Of a stretch of DNA of 64,000 nt, positions 1-8,440 are shown piece after piece. Origin of the DNA: Morganella morganii (GTDB taxonomy: Bacteria > Pseudomonadota > Gammaproteobacteria > Enterobacterales > Enterobacteriaceae); NCBI RefSeq assembly GCF_019402645.1, contig NZ_VKKS01000001.1, forward strand, positions 1,965,332 through 2,029,331, in the 5' to 3' direction. The notes beneath the pieces were generated by a model, which was not told the DNA's origin, ran no database searches, and saw only the letters and a list, made by a program, of their open reading frames with translations. The position numbers and the translations under genes were made by a program. Position 1 is the stretch's first letter. Each line of letters starts with the position of its first letter.

Positions 1-1
1 A

Positions 2-223
2 ATTCTGACCGGAAAAATCAACGGTAACAACTGCCGCTGCGGGCAGAAAATTGCCCGTCTGCAACAGGTTTACGGTGATTTATCCGCTTACCATATGCGT
101 GCCTGGGGGGATTCACGGGGTGATTATGAGCTGCTGTATGCCGCCGGGGAACCACACTGGCGTCATTTCCACCGGAATCCGGCGAAGTATGCAAAACGCC
201 GCAAACAGTTTTCATCCCGCTGA
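2..223 (+). CDS. HAD-IB family phosphatase, C-terminal part (5' end outside window)
   Basis: An open frame enters from the left edge and ends at a TGA at 221-223, giving the last 73 residues. They contain the GDSRGDYELL segment near local residue 36, which is HAD motif IV with the two metal-binding aspartates, and upstream a GKINGNNCRCGQK segment carrying the motif III lysine. This is the subfamily IB pattern (SerB/YfhB-like phosphatases) that hydrolyses small phosphate esters with Mg2+ in the cytoplasm. The nucleophile motif and the cap domain are missing from the window, so the substrate cannot be judged. Family assignment is fairly secure; the exact member is not. Confidence 0.7.
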   Translation: MLTGKINGNNCRCGQKIARLQQVYGDLSAYHMRAWGDSRGDYELLYAAGEPHWRHFHRNPAKYAKRRKQFSSR

Positions 224-231
224 AAACAAAA

Positions 232-254
232 ACGGGCGGTGTTATACCGCCCGT
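232..254. terminator. Hairpin terminator between convergent genes
   Basis: A perfect 9-bp stem (232-240 with 246-254, 5-nt loop gttat) lies 8 nt after the phosphatase stop codon. An A-rich run precedes it on the plus strand, so on the minus strand it reads as a GC stem followed by a T-run, a typical intrinsic terminator for the minus-strand gene at 352-642. A weaker hairpin (301-308 with 323-330) sits between the two. Confidence 0.65.
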
Positions 255-351
255 CAGGCCGTTGACAAACCCGCCGGAGTTAGTGACCACCGGTAACATA
301 AAGCAGGAAAAACCACGTTTTATCCTGCTTCATCAGCACTAACAGCAGCCG

Positions 352-642
352 TTATTTCGGCATTTGCTGTTCCAGCATGGCTTTTGACTGAGCTAACGCA
401 TTGATACCCTGCTTACATGCACTATCCTGAGCATCAGCCGGTAATTCCGCGAACTGTTTTTTAGAATCAGCGTACTGCTGCTTTATGGTATCAATCTGGC
501 CTTTCATTGCATCATTTTTGGACAGTAATTCTATATATCCATCAACTTGCTTAAAGTAATCTTCACAAGTGGAAGATAACTGAGCAGAAAATGCAACTGA
601 GGAAAGAGATAACAACCCGGTAGCTAAAATTAATTTTTTCAT
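352..642 (-). CDS. Small secreted protein, DUF5339-like
   Basis: This 96-residue protein starts with a clear Sec signal peptide (MKK, hydrophobic core, cleavage after AFSA near residue 20). The mature part is short, helical and charged, with two cysteines (CEDYF near residue 26 and SACKQG near 78) that could form a periplasmic disulfide. The CEDYFKQVD start and the general plan resemble the DUF5339 small periplasmic proteins of Proteus, Providencia and Haemophilus; that link is from memory. No function is known to me. It is followed by the terminator at 232-254, and a decayed partial copy of its signal-peptide coding region lies upstream (733-760). Confidence 0.6.
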   Translation of the reverse strand: MKKLILATGLLSLSSVAFSAQLSSTCEDYFKQVDGYIELLSKNDAMKGQIDTIKQQYADSKKQFAELPADAQDSACKQGINALAQSKAMLEQQMPK

Positions 643-732
643 TAAATATCCCTTTAATACCTTGTTATTGAGTATGTAATGTAATCATTAACCATTTTGC
701 GGACTATCAGTTTGCTCTTAATTAGCATTACA

Positions 733-760
733 GATGAGCAGAAAATGCATCTGAAGAAAT
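733..760 (-). pseudogene. Fragmentary copy of the preceding gene's signal-peptide region
   Basis: On the minus strand this stretch matches the signal-peptidase region of the 352-642 gene, including an identical 15-base block (TGCATTTTCTGCTCA) with flanking similarity. Stops follow at once, so it can encode nothing. It looks like the remnant of a tandem paralogue. Confidence 0.45.
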
Positions 761-796
761 AATTTCCTCACCAATAATAATTAATACAATTAATGA

Positions 797-943
797 TTAC
801 TTATTTTCTCTGCTCCATCCGGGGCGGATCGCCTTACGGCGTTGCAGCTCCTGTGCCGTAACGGCATCGAGCGCAATTAACGGTGCGGGATTCTGTTCCG
901 TTGCCGGGGATATCTCCCCGGCGGTCTGGTTATCCGTCATCAT
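797..943 (-). CDS. Small ORF directly behind nifJ, function unknown
   Basis: A 48-codon ORF begins ATGATG, 5 nt after the nifJ stop codon (949-951), and ends at TAA 797-799. The product is hydrophilic and basic at its end (ELQRRKAIRPGW near residues 32-43), with no membrane segment, signal peptide or cysteines. The close spacing suggests translation as the last gene of the anaerobic redox operon. Base composition matches the neighbouring genes. No ribosome-binding site is evident, so translation would depend on coupling to nifJ. I do not recognise it; it may be a real small protein or a chance frame. Confidence 0.4.
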   Translation of the reverse strand: MMTDNQTAGEISPATEQNPAPLIALDAVTAQELQRRKAIRPGWSRENK

Positions 944-948
944 TAATT

Positions 949-3900
949 TCAGGCATTCTCCTGAACAGGGTCTGTTTCTGCCGGTTCAGATTTCTGTGAT
1001 GCCAGCAGTTCCAGCAATGCATACTGTTTTGCCGTCCGTTGTTCTGCTTTTTCTGCCAGAATGACGGCTCTCACCGGATCACTGCTGTTCAGCCGGTTAA
1101 AACGCTGCTCCTGATACATCACCTCCGCCAGAGATTGTGACGGCGGGCGGGAATCCAGTACCAGCGGTGCTTTGCCGGTTCCCTCACGGCGCGGATCAAA
1201 CCGGTACAGCGGCCAGAATCCGCTGGCTGTCAGGGCTTTCATCTGATCGTAGCTGAACGCCAGGTCATAACCATGTTCCTCACACGGGCTGTAGGCAATA
1301 ACCAGGGACGGACCGGGATAGGATTCCGCTTCCTGAATCGCCTTCACGGTCTGGTTCATCTGCGCGCCGATCGCTATCTGTGCCACATACACATTGCCGT
1401 ACATCATCATGGATACGCCCAGATCCTTGCGGGATTTACCTTTGCCCTCCTCACCGAATTTGGTGACCGCCCCCATCGGGGTGGCTTTTGACTGCTGACC
1501 GCCGGTGTTGGAGTAACACTGGGTATCAAGCACCAGCACATTGACATTCTCACCGCTGCTCAGTACATGGTCGAGCCCGCCGAAACCAATATCATAAGCC
1601 CAGCCGTCACCGCCGATCAGCCAGACGGATTTCGGCAGCAGATAATGCGCATCCTCTGACAGCTCACGGGCACGCGGATCCGGATTCTCCGCCAGTAATG
1701 TCCGCAGTTCCGTGATAGCGGCGCGTTTCTCATCCGCAGTCAGTGCATCATCCGTCAGCCGCTGCTGTAGCTCATCCGGTAGTTGTGCCGCAACGGTCAT
1801 CAGCAGACGTTTCACCCGTTTTTTGTGCTGGTCAGCCGTCAGGCGGAATCCCAGCCCGAATTCTGCATTATCCTCAAACAGAGAGTTAGCCCAGGCTGGC
1901 CCCCGTCCTTCTTTATTGGTGGTGTACGGCGTGGTCGGCAGGTTACCGCCGTAAATGGAGGAACAGCCGGTGGCATTAGCGATCAGCAACTGCTCACCGT
2001 ACAGCTGGGTCAGCAGTTTGATATACGGTGTTTCACCGCAGCCTGCACAGGCACCGGAAAATTCAAACAGCGGCGTGATCAGTTGTGATGTCCGGATATC
2101 AATGCGCTCAAGCCGCGATGCCGGAGTGTCCGGCAATTGCAGGAAGAAATCAAAGTTGGCTTTTTCTTCTGCCAGATGTGCCAGCCGCGGCTGCATATTA
2201 ATGGCGCGGATGGCCGGGTCTTCCCGGTCTTTCGCCGGACAGACTTCATAACAGAGATTACAGCCGGTGCAATCCTCCGGGGCGACCTGAAGAACATAAT
2301 CCATTCCTTTCATATCACGGGCTTTAACCGGCAGGCGCTGCAATGTGTCCGGTGCACCGCTGAAATCAGCGGGGTCAGCCACTTTGGCACGGATAGCCGC
2401 ATGCGGGCAGGCCGCGACACAATAATTACACTGGGTACAGAGAGACGGTTTCCAGACAGGGATCATCTCCGCGATATTGCGTTTTTCCCAGCGGGTGGTA
2501 CCGGAAGGCCAGGTACCGTCCGGCGGAAACGCAGACACCGGCAGTGCATCGCCGCGCCCGGCCAGCATCATGGCGGTGACGGTTTTGACAAAGTCCGGTG
2601 CGTTATCCGGCACGACCGGCGGACGCGGCTGGCTTTGCGGATCTACCGGCTGCAACGGCACACGATGCAGGGCTTCCGGGGTACGGGCTATCGCCATCAG
2701 GTTATCCTGAACGACACTTTCCCCTTTTTTGCTGTAGCTGCGGATGATCGCCTGCTGTAAATAAGACTGAATTTCTGCGGCCGGTAACAGTGCCGTCAGA
2801 TGGAAAAATGCCATCTGCATCACGGTGTTAATACGCGCACCGAGGCGGCATTCACGGGCAATACGATAAGCGTTGATAACATACAACTGCGCCTGTTTCT
2901 CCGCCAGAATCGCCTGAACATCCTGCGGAATATGGTGCCAGACTTCATCCGCCGGATACGGGCTGTTAAGCAGGAAAATCCCGCCCGGCGCCAGTTTTTC
3001 CGCCATTTCATATTTATCAAGGAACTGCCACTGATGACAGGCAATAAAATCCGCCTGCCGGATCAGATACGTGGCGCGGATCGGCTGTTCACTGATGCGC
3101 AGATGGGAAACCGTCAGGCCGCCCGCCTTTTTCGAATCATAAACGAAAAAGCCTTGGGCATAGTTATCGGTGTGACTGCCGAGGATCTGAATAGCATTTT
3201 TGGCGGCCGAAACGGTGCCGTCACTGCCCAGCCCGTAAAACAGCGCACTGAGACGGTGTGTAACCGGCAGTTCCGCCGGAACCGGTGTCAGGGACAGCCC
3301 GGTGACATCGTCAATAATACCGGCAGTAAAGCGCCGTTTCGGCGATGTTAATGCCAGTTCGCGGAAAATCGCCATCACACAATCCGGATCAAACTCCTTG
3401 GATGACAGCCCGTAACGTCCGCCGATAATACGCGGCAACTGCACCCGCTCACCATTCTGATACGCTTCGGCAAAGGCGGTCATCACATCCAGATACAGTG
3501 GCTCTGCCTGTGCGCCCGCTTCTTTGGTGCGGTCAAGCACGGCAATGTGCCGCACACTCCCCGGAATCGCATCAAGGAAATGCTGTGCGGAGAATGGCCG
3601 GTAGAGATGCACTTCCAGCACGCCGACCTTCTCTCCCTGCGCAATCAGTTTATCCGCCACTTCCTCTGCGGGGCCGGCGGCAGATCCCATCAGAATAATC
3701 AGGCGCTCTGCCTGCGGGTGTCCGTAATACGTAAAAGGCTGATAATAACGGCCGGTAACATCACCAAATGCGGCCATGGCATCCGTCACATGCTGATAGA
3801 CAGCGTCATACCACGGATTCGTAGCTTCCCGTGCCTGGAAATAGGTATCCGGATTTGCTGATGTACCCCGTATCACCGGATGTTCCGGCGATAATGCTCT

Positions 3901-4524
3901 GTCGCGGTGTGCGCGGATCGCCTCTGCCGGGATCAGTTTACTCAGTTCGGCACGACTGACCGCGATGATTTTATTCATCTCATGGGAAGTACGGAAACCA
4001 TCAAAGAAATGAATAAACGGCACCCGGCTGTTCAGCGTGGCCATCTGAGAAATCACGGCGAAGTCCTGTGCCTGCTGGACACTGTTGGCGCACAGCAGTG
4101 CGCAGCCGGTCTGGCGCACTGCCATCACATCCGAGTGATCACCGAAAATAGACAGGGCATGGGTCGCGACGGTCCGCGCTGCCACATGCAGAACAAACGG
4201 TATCAGCTGACCGGCAATTTTATACAGGGACGGGATCATCAGCAGCAATCCCTGGGACGACGTAAACGTGGTCGACAGCGCGCCGGTCTGAAGTGCACCG
4301 TGGACAGTGGCAATAGCTCCGCCCTCGGACTGCATTTCCATCATGCGCGGTACATCGCCCCACAAATTCGGTTCCCCGGTGACGGACCAGTGGTCGGCAT
4401 ATTCGGCCATGGCGGAACTCGGGGTAATGGGATAGATGGCGATCACTTCATTCAGCTGATACGCCATCCGGGCCACCGCCTGATTAGCATCAGTGGTGAT
4501 CATGCTATGTATTTCGTTGCTCAC
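949..4524 (-). CDS. nifJ: Pyruvate:ferredoxin (flavodoxin) oxidoreductase
   Basis: About 1190 residues, colinear with E. coli YdbK. The enzyme oxidises pyruvate and CoA to acetyl-CoA and CO2 and passes electrons to ferredoxin or flavodoxin, using TPP and three 4Fe-4S clusters. Visible parts: the N-terminal pyruvate-binding domain (YPITPSSAMAE, near residue 35), two ferredoxin-type clusters (CTQCNYCVAACP near 700, CTGCNLCYEVCP near 755), and the TPP domain with CAGCGE and GGDGWAYDIGFGG. A GTG at 4524 is preceded by AAGGG at good spacing and is preferred to the ATG at 4539. It lies 97 nt behind the DUF3343 gene of the yjiM-yjiL cluster, so it may supply electrons to that system; this is inference. 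Confidence 0.95.
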   Translation of the reverse strand: MSNEIHSMITTDANQAVARMAYQLNEVIAIYPITPSSAMAEYADHWSVTGEPNLWGDVPRMMEMQSEGGAIATVHGALQTGALSTTFTSSQGLLLMIPSLYKIAGQLIPFVLHVAARTVATHALSIFGDHSDVMAVRQTGCALLCANSVQQAQDFAVISQMATLNSRVPFIHFFDGFRTSHEMNKIIAVSRAELSKLIPAEAIRAHRDRALSPEHPVIRGTSANPDTYFQAREATNPWYDAVYQHVTDAMAAFGDVTGRYYQPFTYYGHPQAERLIILMGSAAGPAEEVADKLIAQGEKVGVLEVHLYRPFSAQHFLDAIPGSVRHIAVLDRTKEAGAQAEPLYLDVMTAFAEAYQNGERVQLPRIIGGRYGLSSKEFDPDCVMAIFRELALTSPKRRFTAGIIDDVTGLSLTPVPAELPVTHRLSALFYGLGSDGTVSAAKNAIQILGSHTDNYAQGFFVYDSKKAGGLTVSHLRISEQPIRATYLIRQADFIACHQWQFLDKYEMAEKLAPGGIFLLNSPYPADEVWHHIPQDVQAILAEKQAQLYVINAYRIARECRLGARINTVMQMAFFHLTALLPAAEIQSYLQQAIIRSYSKKGESVVQDNLMAIARTPEALHRVPLQPVDPQSQPRPPVVPDNAPDFVKTVTAMMLAGRGDALPVSAFPPDGTWPSGTTRWEKRNIAEMIPVWKPSLCTQCNYCVAACPHAAIRAKVADPADFSGAPDTLQRLPVKARDMKGMDYVLQVAPEDCTGCNLCYEVCPAKDREDPAIRAINMQPRLAHLAEEKANFDFFLQLPDTPASRLERIDIRTSQLITPLFEFSGACAGCGETPYIKLLTQLYGEQLLIANATGCSSIYGGNLPTTPYTTNKEGRGPAWANSLFEDNAEFGLGFRLTADQHKKRVKRLLMTVAAQLPDELQQRLTDDALTADEKRAAITELRTLLAENPDPRARELSEDAHYLLPKSVWLIGGDGWAYDIGFGGLDHVLSSGENVNVLVLDTQCYSNTGGQQSKATPMGAVTKFGEEGKGKSRKDLGVSMMMYGNVYVAQIAIGAQMNQTVKAIQEAESYPGPSLVIAYSPCEEHGYDLAFSYDQMKALTASGFWPLYRFDPRREGTGKAPLVLDSRPPSQSLAEVMYQEQRFNRLNSSDPVRAVILAEKAEQRTAKQYALLELLASQKSEPAETDPVQENA

Positions 4525-4621
4525 AATAAGACCCTTCATTTTTATTGTTTTTTACAACATAGCAGAATAAAAAATGCCGGATTATCGTGATTGTGGTTTG
4601 TTATCTGTCTGTAAGAAACGT

Positions 4622-4864
4622 TTACTCTGCCGCTGTCAGCACATATGCCTCCGGTTCACAGCGGTATATTTCAGTGACCTGCGGGCGGGTACGTAGTGCC
4701 GGGAGAAAGTCATCACTGACACTGAGGCGGATCCCCAGACCACAGGCTTTGCCCAGTGACGGCGGGATGTCGGTCACAGTAAAAGGCAGCCCGGCAGCAG
4801 TGAGATGCTTACGCATCGCCACCACGCCGAGCATATTTTCAAATAAAATCAAATAGTCATTCAT
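4622..4864 (-). CDS. DUF3343 small protein of the yjiL-yjiM cluster
   Basis: An 80-residue soluble protein. The start at 4864 (MNDYLILFENM) overlaps the end of the activator gene by 8 nt, which implies translational coupling; longer upstream starts would run far into that gene. The plan matches DUF3343, a putative Se/S-carrier-like family often found next to 2-hydroxyacyl-CoA dehydratase-type activators and reductases. The single cysteine in a GKACGLGIR motif near residue 43 could carry sulfur or sit near a metal site; this is a guess. It is the third gene of the operon. Confidence 0.7.
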   Translation of the reverse strand: MNDYLILFENMLGVVAMRKHLTAAGLPFTVTDIPPSLGKACGLGIRLSVSDDFLPALRTRPQVTEIYRCEPEAYVLTAAE

Positions 4865-5663
4865 GAACGGATATCCCCGCCGGTACGCCTGTCTGTTTCT
4901 GTAACTGACGGATACCGTAAATGGCCGCGCCGATGGCACCGGCAAACTGCCCGTCCGGATGAGTGATTACTTCTGCCCCCAGATGCTGCGAAAGCCGCTC
5001 ACAGAACACCTGACTGCGGCTGACCCCGCCGCTGAACAACACTGACGGCACGATACTCAGCCGCCCGGCAAAGCCGGCGGTGCGTTGTGCCATCGAATTC
5101 ACAATTCCCGACAGAATCGACTCCGGATCCACCCCGGAAGATCGCAGGCTGATCACTTCCGATTCGGCAAAGACCGTGCACATGCTGGAGATAGCATGCG
5201 GCTCAATCCCCCGGATGGTGTCATCCACCGCCGTGATATCCGTGCCGAGTGTCCGGCTGATCACATCCAGAAAGCGCCCGGTCCCGGCGGCACATTTGTC
5301 GTTCATCAGAAAGTCCGTGAGATGCCCCCCTTCATCAAGCCGGATCACCTTACTGTCCTGGCCGCCGATATCAATGACCGTGCGGGTTTGCGGATGCAGC
5401 CAGCGCGCCCCGATACCGTGGCAGGAGATTTCCGTGACCTGTTTGTCGGCAAAATCAACCAGTTTGCGTCCGTAACCGGTGAGCGTCAGATACGGTTTTG
5501 TATCACATTCGCCGCAGAGGGTTTCCCGGGCTTCCAGAATCGCCGACTGCGGCCGGAACGGGGTCGGGATCAGAAAGCGGCGCAGGATCACGCCGCCATC
5601 TTCATCACTGAACAAAATCCCTTTGGTGGCGGTCGAGCCGGAGTCAATACCTATACTCAGCAT
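4857..5663 (-). CDS. yjiL: ATP-dependent activator of 2-hydroxyacyl-CoA dehydratase/double-cubane reductase family
   Basis: A 268-residue ASKHA-fold ATPase of the BadF/BadG/BcrA/HgdC group. The P-loop-like GIDSGSTATKG is at residues 5-15 and a second phosphate motif, DIGGQDSK, at 98-105. Cys124 (NDKCAAGTGR) and Cys162 (SSMCTVFAE) are in the positions that ligate the single 4Fe-4S cluster shared by the homodimer. ATP hydrolysis drives transfer of one low-potential electron to the partner reductase. The gene starts 10 nt after yjiM and overlaps the following DUF3343 gene. Family assignment is firm, and gene order agrees with E. coli yjiM-yjiL. Confidence 0.92.
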   Translation of the reverse strand: MLSIGIDSGSTATKGILFSDEDGGVILRRFLIPTPFRPQSAILEARETLCGECDTKPYLTLTGYGRKLVDFADKQVTEISCHGIGARWLHPQTRTVIDIGGQDSKVIRLDEGGHLTDFLMNDKCAAGTGRFLDVISRTLGTDITAVDDTIRGIEPHAISSMCTVFAESEVISLRSSGVDPESILSGIVNSMAQRTAGFAGRLSIVPSVLFSGGVSRSQVFCERLSQHLGAEVITHPDGQFAGAIGAAIYGIRQLQKQTGVPAGISVHE

Positions 5664-5672
5664 GACGCCTCC

Positions 5673-6830
5673 TTATAACATCTCAATAAAGGCGGCAATG
5701 CGGGTGGCAAGCTGACCGGTGTCAGAAGCGGAATAATCTGTCTCAATAGCCATATACGGAATATCGTGTTTTTCGCGGATGTGCCGGTTTATCAGCAGCG
5801 ATTCCACCGCATAGGTGTGACAGGCCTGAAGGATCACATCAATCACCCCGTCCACCTGATAATCCTGCACCATTTCACTGAGCATAGTGAGACGCTGTGT
5901 GTTCGGTGAAATACAGGAGCAGCCGATAGCAAGGTATTTTTCGGTCAGAGCATCATAAACATCGGTCTGCGGGTTTTCATCCACACACTGTTCAGTCGCT
6001 TTCGCGCCGGTGCAGTTTTCATAACCGACAACCCAGCCGCCGTTTTCTTCGATAATCCGCACCACTTTTTCCGCCGCACCGCCAATCGGGCAACCGGTAA
6101 TAAGGATGCGCGGACGCGGTTCCAGCCGTTTACCGGCGGCATATTCCGCACGTACTTTGGCCGTCAGCGTTTCCAGTTCACCGATCAAAGCGCGTTTATC
6201 AAATTTAAAAGTGGCACCATACACCACACTCAGAATTTCACGGCCGGTCATGGCCGGCGGATTGAGCTGCCCGAGGCGGTAAAATCCGGTTATTGCACGG
6301 CGTTCGCGGTTACGCAGATCGATAGCGTCACGGATCCCCTGCTCCGTAATTTCACAACCGAACTGCTCTTCCAGCCGTTTCTGAAAACGGATGATTTCCG
6401 AGCGCCAGAGCGCGACAGATTCCGCACTTTCACTGTTATTCGGCAACTGCATCACATGAACAGGTTTAAATTCGGCCATATATTCATACATTTTCTTTTT
6501 ACCGTCGCAGGTGGTTTCACCGACCACGATGTCAGAAAAATAGAAGTAGGGGCATTTATCGGTTTTACCGAATCCGTAACTGCTTTTGATCAGCGGACAT
6601 AAATTGCGGGGTAAGGTTTTTTCCGCTTCTTCTATGGTTTCATCACTGGTTGAACAGAGGGAGACAACCGCTGCACCGGCGGCCATAGCAATCTCCTGCG
6701 GCATAAAAGTGCAATAGGTTCCCACCAGCGGGACACCCTGCTCTTTCAGTTCCATGACTGTGAGAAAGCCTTGTTGGCGGGCATCGGAGAAATCAGAAAA
6801 GATCGACGGAAGTTGTGTGACTAATGACAT
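5673..6830 (-). CDS. yjiM: Double-cubane-cluster anaerobic reductase (2-hydroxyacyl-CoA dehydratase D-like)
   Basis: A 385-residue protein that aligns along its length, as I recall the sequence, with E. coli YjiM. Conserved cysteines include GTYCTFMP and SLCSTSDE near the N terminus, KCPYFYF and TTCDGKKK near residues 95-115, and CSCISP and ILQACHTY towards the end. Family members hold an 8Fe-9S double-cubane cluster and accept electrons from the ATP-driven activator to reduce small substrates; the natural substrate is not established. ATG 6830 has an AGG-type ribosome-binding site 7 nt upstream and begins MSLVTQL as in E. coli, so the upstream in-frame starts are rejected. It is the first gene of the anaerobic operon. 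Confidence 0.92.
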   Translation of the reverse strand: MSLVTQLPSIFSDFSDARQQGFLTVMELKEQGVPLVGTYCTFMPQEIAMAAGAAVVSLCSTSDETIEEAEKTLPRNLCPLIKSSYGFGKTDKCPYFYFSDIVVGETTCDGKKKMYEYMAEFKPVHVMQLPNNSESAESVALWRSEIIRFQKRLEEQFGCEITEQGIRDAIDLRNRERRAITGFYRLGQLNPPAMTGREILSVVYGATFKFDKRALIGELETLTAKVRAEYAAGKRLEPRPRILITGCPIGGAAEKVVRIIEENGGWVVGYENCTGAKATEQCVDENPQTDVYDALTEKYLAIGCSCISPNTQRLTMLSEMVQDYQVDGVIDVILQACHTYAVESLLINRHIREKHDIPYMAIETDYSASDTGQLATRIAAFIEML

Positions 6831-6896
6831 AAGTAGACCTACCATTATCATTATTAAAGTGTGGCGCCAGAGTAGACCTATTAATAATAAGGATAA

Positions 6897-6910
6897 TTGA
6901 GGTAAATCAT
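6897..6910 (-). promoter_or_regulatory. FNR-like site upstream of yjiM
   Basis: TTGAG-N4-ATCAT matches the FNR consensus (TTGAT-N4-ATCAA) at 8 of 10 positions. It is centred 73 bp before the yjiM start, in the 322-bp divergent gap with fosA. A weak -10 (TACTCT, minus strand, about 6874-6869) lies 32 bp downstream, which would place the site near -41.5. The enzymes of the operon are oxygen-sensitive, which fits FNR control. No other clear signal was seen in this gap. Confidence 0.45.
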
Positions 6911-7152
6911 ATTCAGGGTGAATATCCCTGACGGAACTAAATTAACGTGATCTTAAATCACAGCGTCCGGCAACGGAATTATCTGGCACCCTGCGTTATC
7001 AGTCAGTAAGCTTCAGAGTAATCATAAACCTGACTGATATTCTACCCTGAGAGCACCTGATGATGATACCCGCCCGCCATACAACAACGACAACTTACTT
7101 TCACCTGACTCTGACACGCTGTTTATAACAGCCGGATGCTGACGGAGGATAT

Positions 7153-7584
7153 ATGCTAACAGGAATGAATCATCTGACCCTGGCGGTCACCGATTTGGAT
7201 CGCAGCCTGCATTTTTATCACGGTATTCTGAAAATGACACTGCATACCCGCTGGAAATACGGCGCTTACCTGACCTGCGGGGATCTGTGGATCTGTTTAT
7301 CAGCGGATCCTGAAATTATTCACCGGCCTATTCATCAGGGTTATACCCATTACGCTTTCACCCTTTCTCCTGAACAATTCCCGGCCTTCCGCGCCCTTCT
7401 GGCCTCGCATCAGATAACACTCTGGAAACGCAACCGCAGTGAAGGGAATTCCGTCTATTTTCTTGACCCGGACGGACACCAGCTTGAGGCACATTCCGGC
7501 GGGATACAGCAGCGGCTGGATGCCTGCCGCACGGCACCGTATGAAGAGATGATATTTCCTGTATCCGGGCAGATTAATGTGTAA
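7153..7584 (+). CDS. fosA: Fosfomycin resistance glutathione transferase FosA
   Basis: A 143-residue VOC-fold metalloenzyme. It opens the fosfomycin epoxide by adding glutathione, using Mn2+ and K+. The metal ligands are in place: His7 (MNHLTLAVTDLD), His66 (YTHYAF) and Glu112 (HQLEAHSG). The family segments WKRNRSEG at 91-98 and YFLDPDGH at 102-109 line the active site. A strong GGAGG lies 5 nt before the ATG. It stands alone on the plus strand after a 322-bp gap and is followed by a second VOC gene. There is no mobile element beside it, so it looks like a resident chromosomal gene rather than a recent acquisition. Confidence 0.95.
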   Translation: MLTGMNHLTLAVTDLDRSLHFYHGILKMTLHTRWKYGAYLTCGDLWICLSADPEIIHRPIHQGYTHYAFTLSPEQFPAFRALLASHQITLWKRNRSEGNSVYFLDPDGHQLEAHSGGIQQRLDACRTAPYEEMIFPVSGQINV

Positions 7585-7619
7585 TATGGAATAAACCCTT
7601 ATCTTACGGAAACACTGCT

Positions 7620-8066
7620 ATGTCTGATTACCCTGCCGTCCCCGGTGTGCTGTTTGTTGCCGGTTTTGGTCCGGTGACCCGCGATCCCGCCCGGAGTAAA
7701 CACTTTTTTGCAGATACTGCCGGCCTGCCGCTCAGTGCATCTGAAAGCGTGCCCGATTACCTGACAGCGGATCACAGCCTGCACGGCGTGAAACACTTCG
7801 CGCTCTGGCCGCTCAGACAGGCCGCTGTCTCCTGTTTCGGACAGGAAACCTGGCCGTCCTCACATCCTGTGCCGCAGGCGTGGGTTGAATTTGAAGTCAG
7901 TGATCTGACAGCAGCCACACAATTTTTTCGGTCACAGGGCTATCCGCTGCTGGTGGCGGACAAAACCGAACCGTGGGGACAATCCGTCACCCGTCTTCTC
8001 AGTCCGGAAGGGCTGCTGGTCGGACTGACTATCACCCCGTGGCTGCGGGATAACACCGGCGAATAA
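7620..8066 (+). CDS. VOC-family (glyoxalase/bleomycin-resistance fold) protein
   Basis: A 148-residue cytoplasmic protein made of two VOC-type beta-alpha-beta-beta-beta units: GFGPVTRDPARSKHFFAD at the start, and WVEFEVSDLTAATQFFRSQGY near residue 88 with a C-terminal LLSPEGLLVGLTITPW. These are the usual positions for a metal- or ligand-binding cavity. The substrate is not evident. It lies 35 nt behind fosA on the same strand and may be co-transcribed, though it is too divergent from FosA to be a duplicate. Members of the family range from dioxygenases to antibiotic-binding proteins. Confidence 0.75.
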   Translation: MSDYPAVPGVLFVAGFGPVTRDPARSKHFFADTAGLPLSASESVPDYLTADHSLHGVKHFALWPLRQAAVSCFGQETWPSSHPVPQAWVEFEVSDLTAATQFFRSQGYPLLVADKTEPWGQSVTRLLSPEGLLVGLTITPWLRDNTGE

Positions 8067-8087
8067 CCGCCGGTGCAGTGGTTGCTG

Positions 8088-8311
8088 TTATCCGCTGCTG
8101 ACGCAGACTGACTGCAACCCGGTAAAGGCGTTCATCAGGCCGGTGACGACAGTCAGATCACTCATTTCCTCATCGGAAAAATACGCCTTCACACGCCGCC
8201 GGGTTGCTCCTCCGGTAAGGAAATCATATCGGGCAGCTGTATTACGCGGATATCCGGAAAACCGGTATAGATGATCCCCGGATAGTTTCAGAAACTGACT
8301 TTCCCGCTATG
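8088..8311 (-). pseudogene. Remnant of a carboxymuconolactone decarboxylase/AhpD-like gene
   Basis: An open minus-strand frame of about 70 codons ends at TAA 8088-8090 and has no start codon. Its C-terminal part (KAYFSDEEMSDLTVVTGLMN then AFTGL) carries the FSDEE-x-x-DLT pattern of the last helices of CMD/AhpD-like proteins. The N-terminal half with the CxxC or its equivalent is gone. The rest of the 8067-8440 gap holds no other gene that I can see. Confidence 0.5.
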
Positions 8312-8440
8312 CGCTTATAAATTTGCATTATACGCGTATTCAGCCCTTTATTCTTTCTGCTGATTTCCGGAAGATTGAACTGAACTGATTGTGCGGATAA
8401 CCGCATCCGATTACACTTAATATTTGTAAAAACAACTATC

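Noticed and set aside
2137..2760. 207-codon open frame on the plus strand
   Set aside because: It lies entirely antisense to nifJ, has no family features, and its composition is what a GC-biased third codon position produces on the opposite strand.
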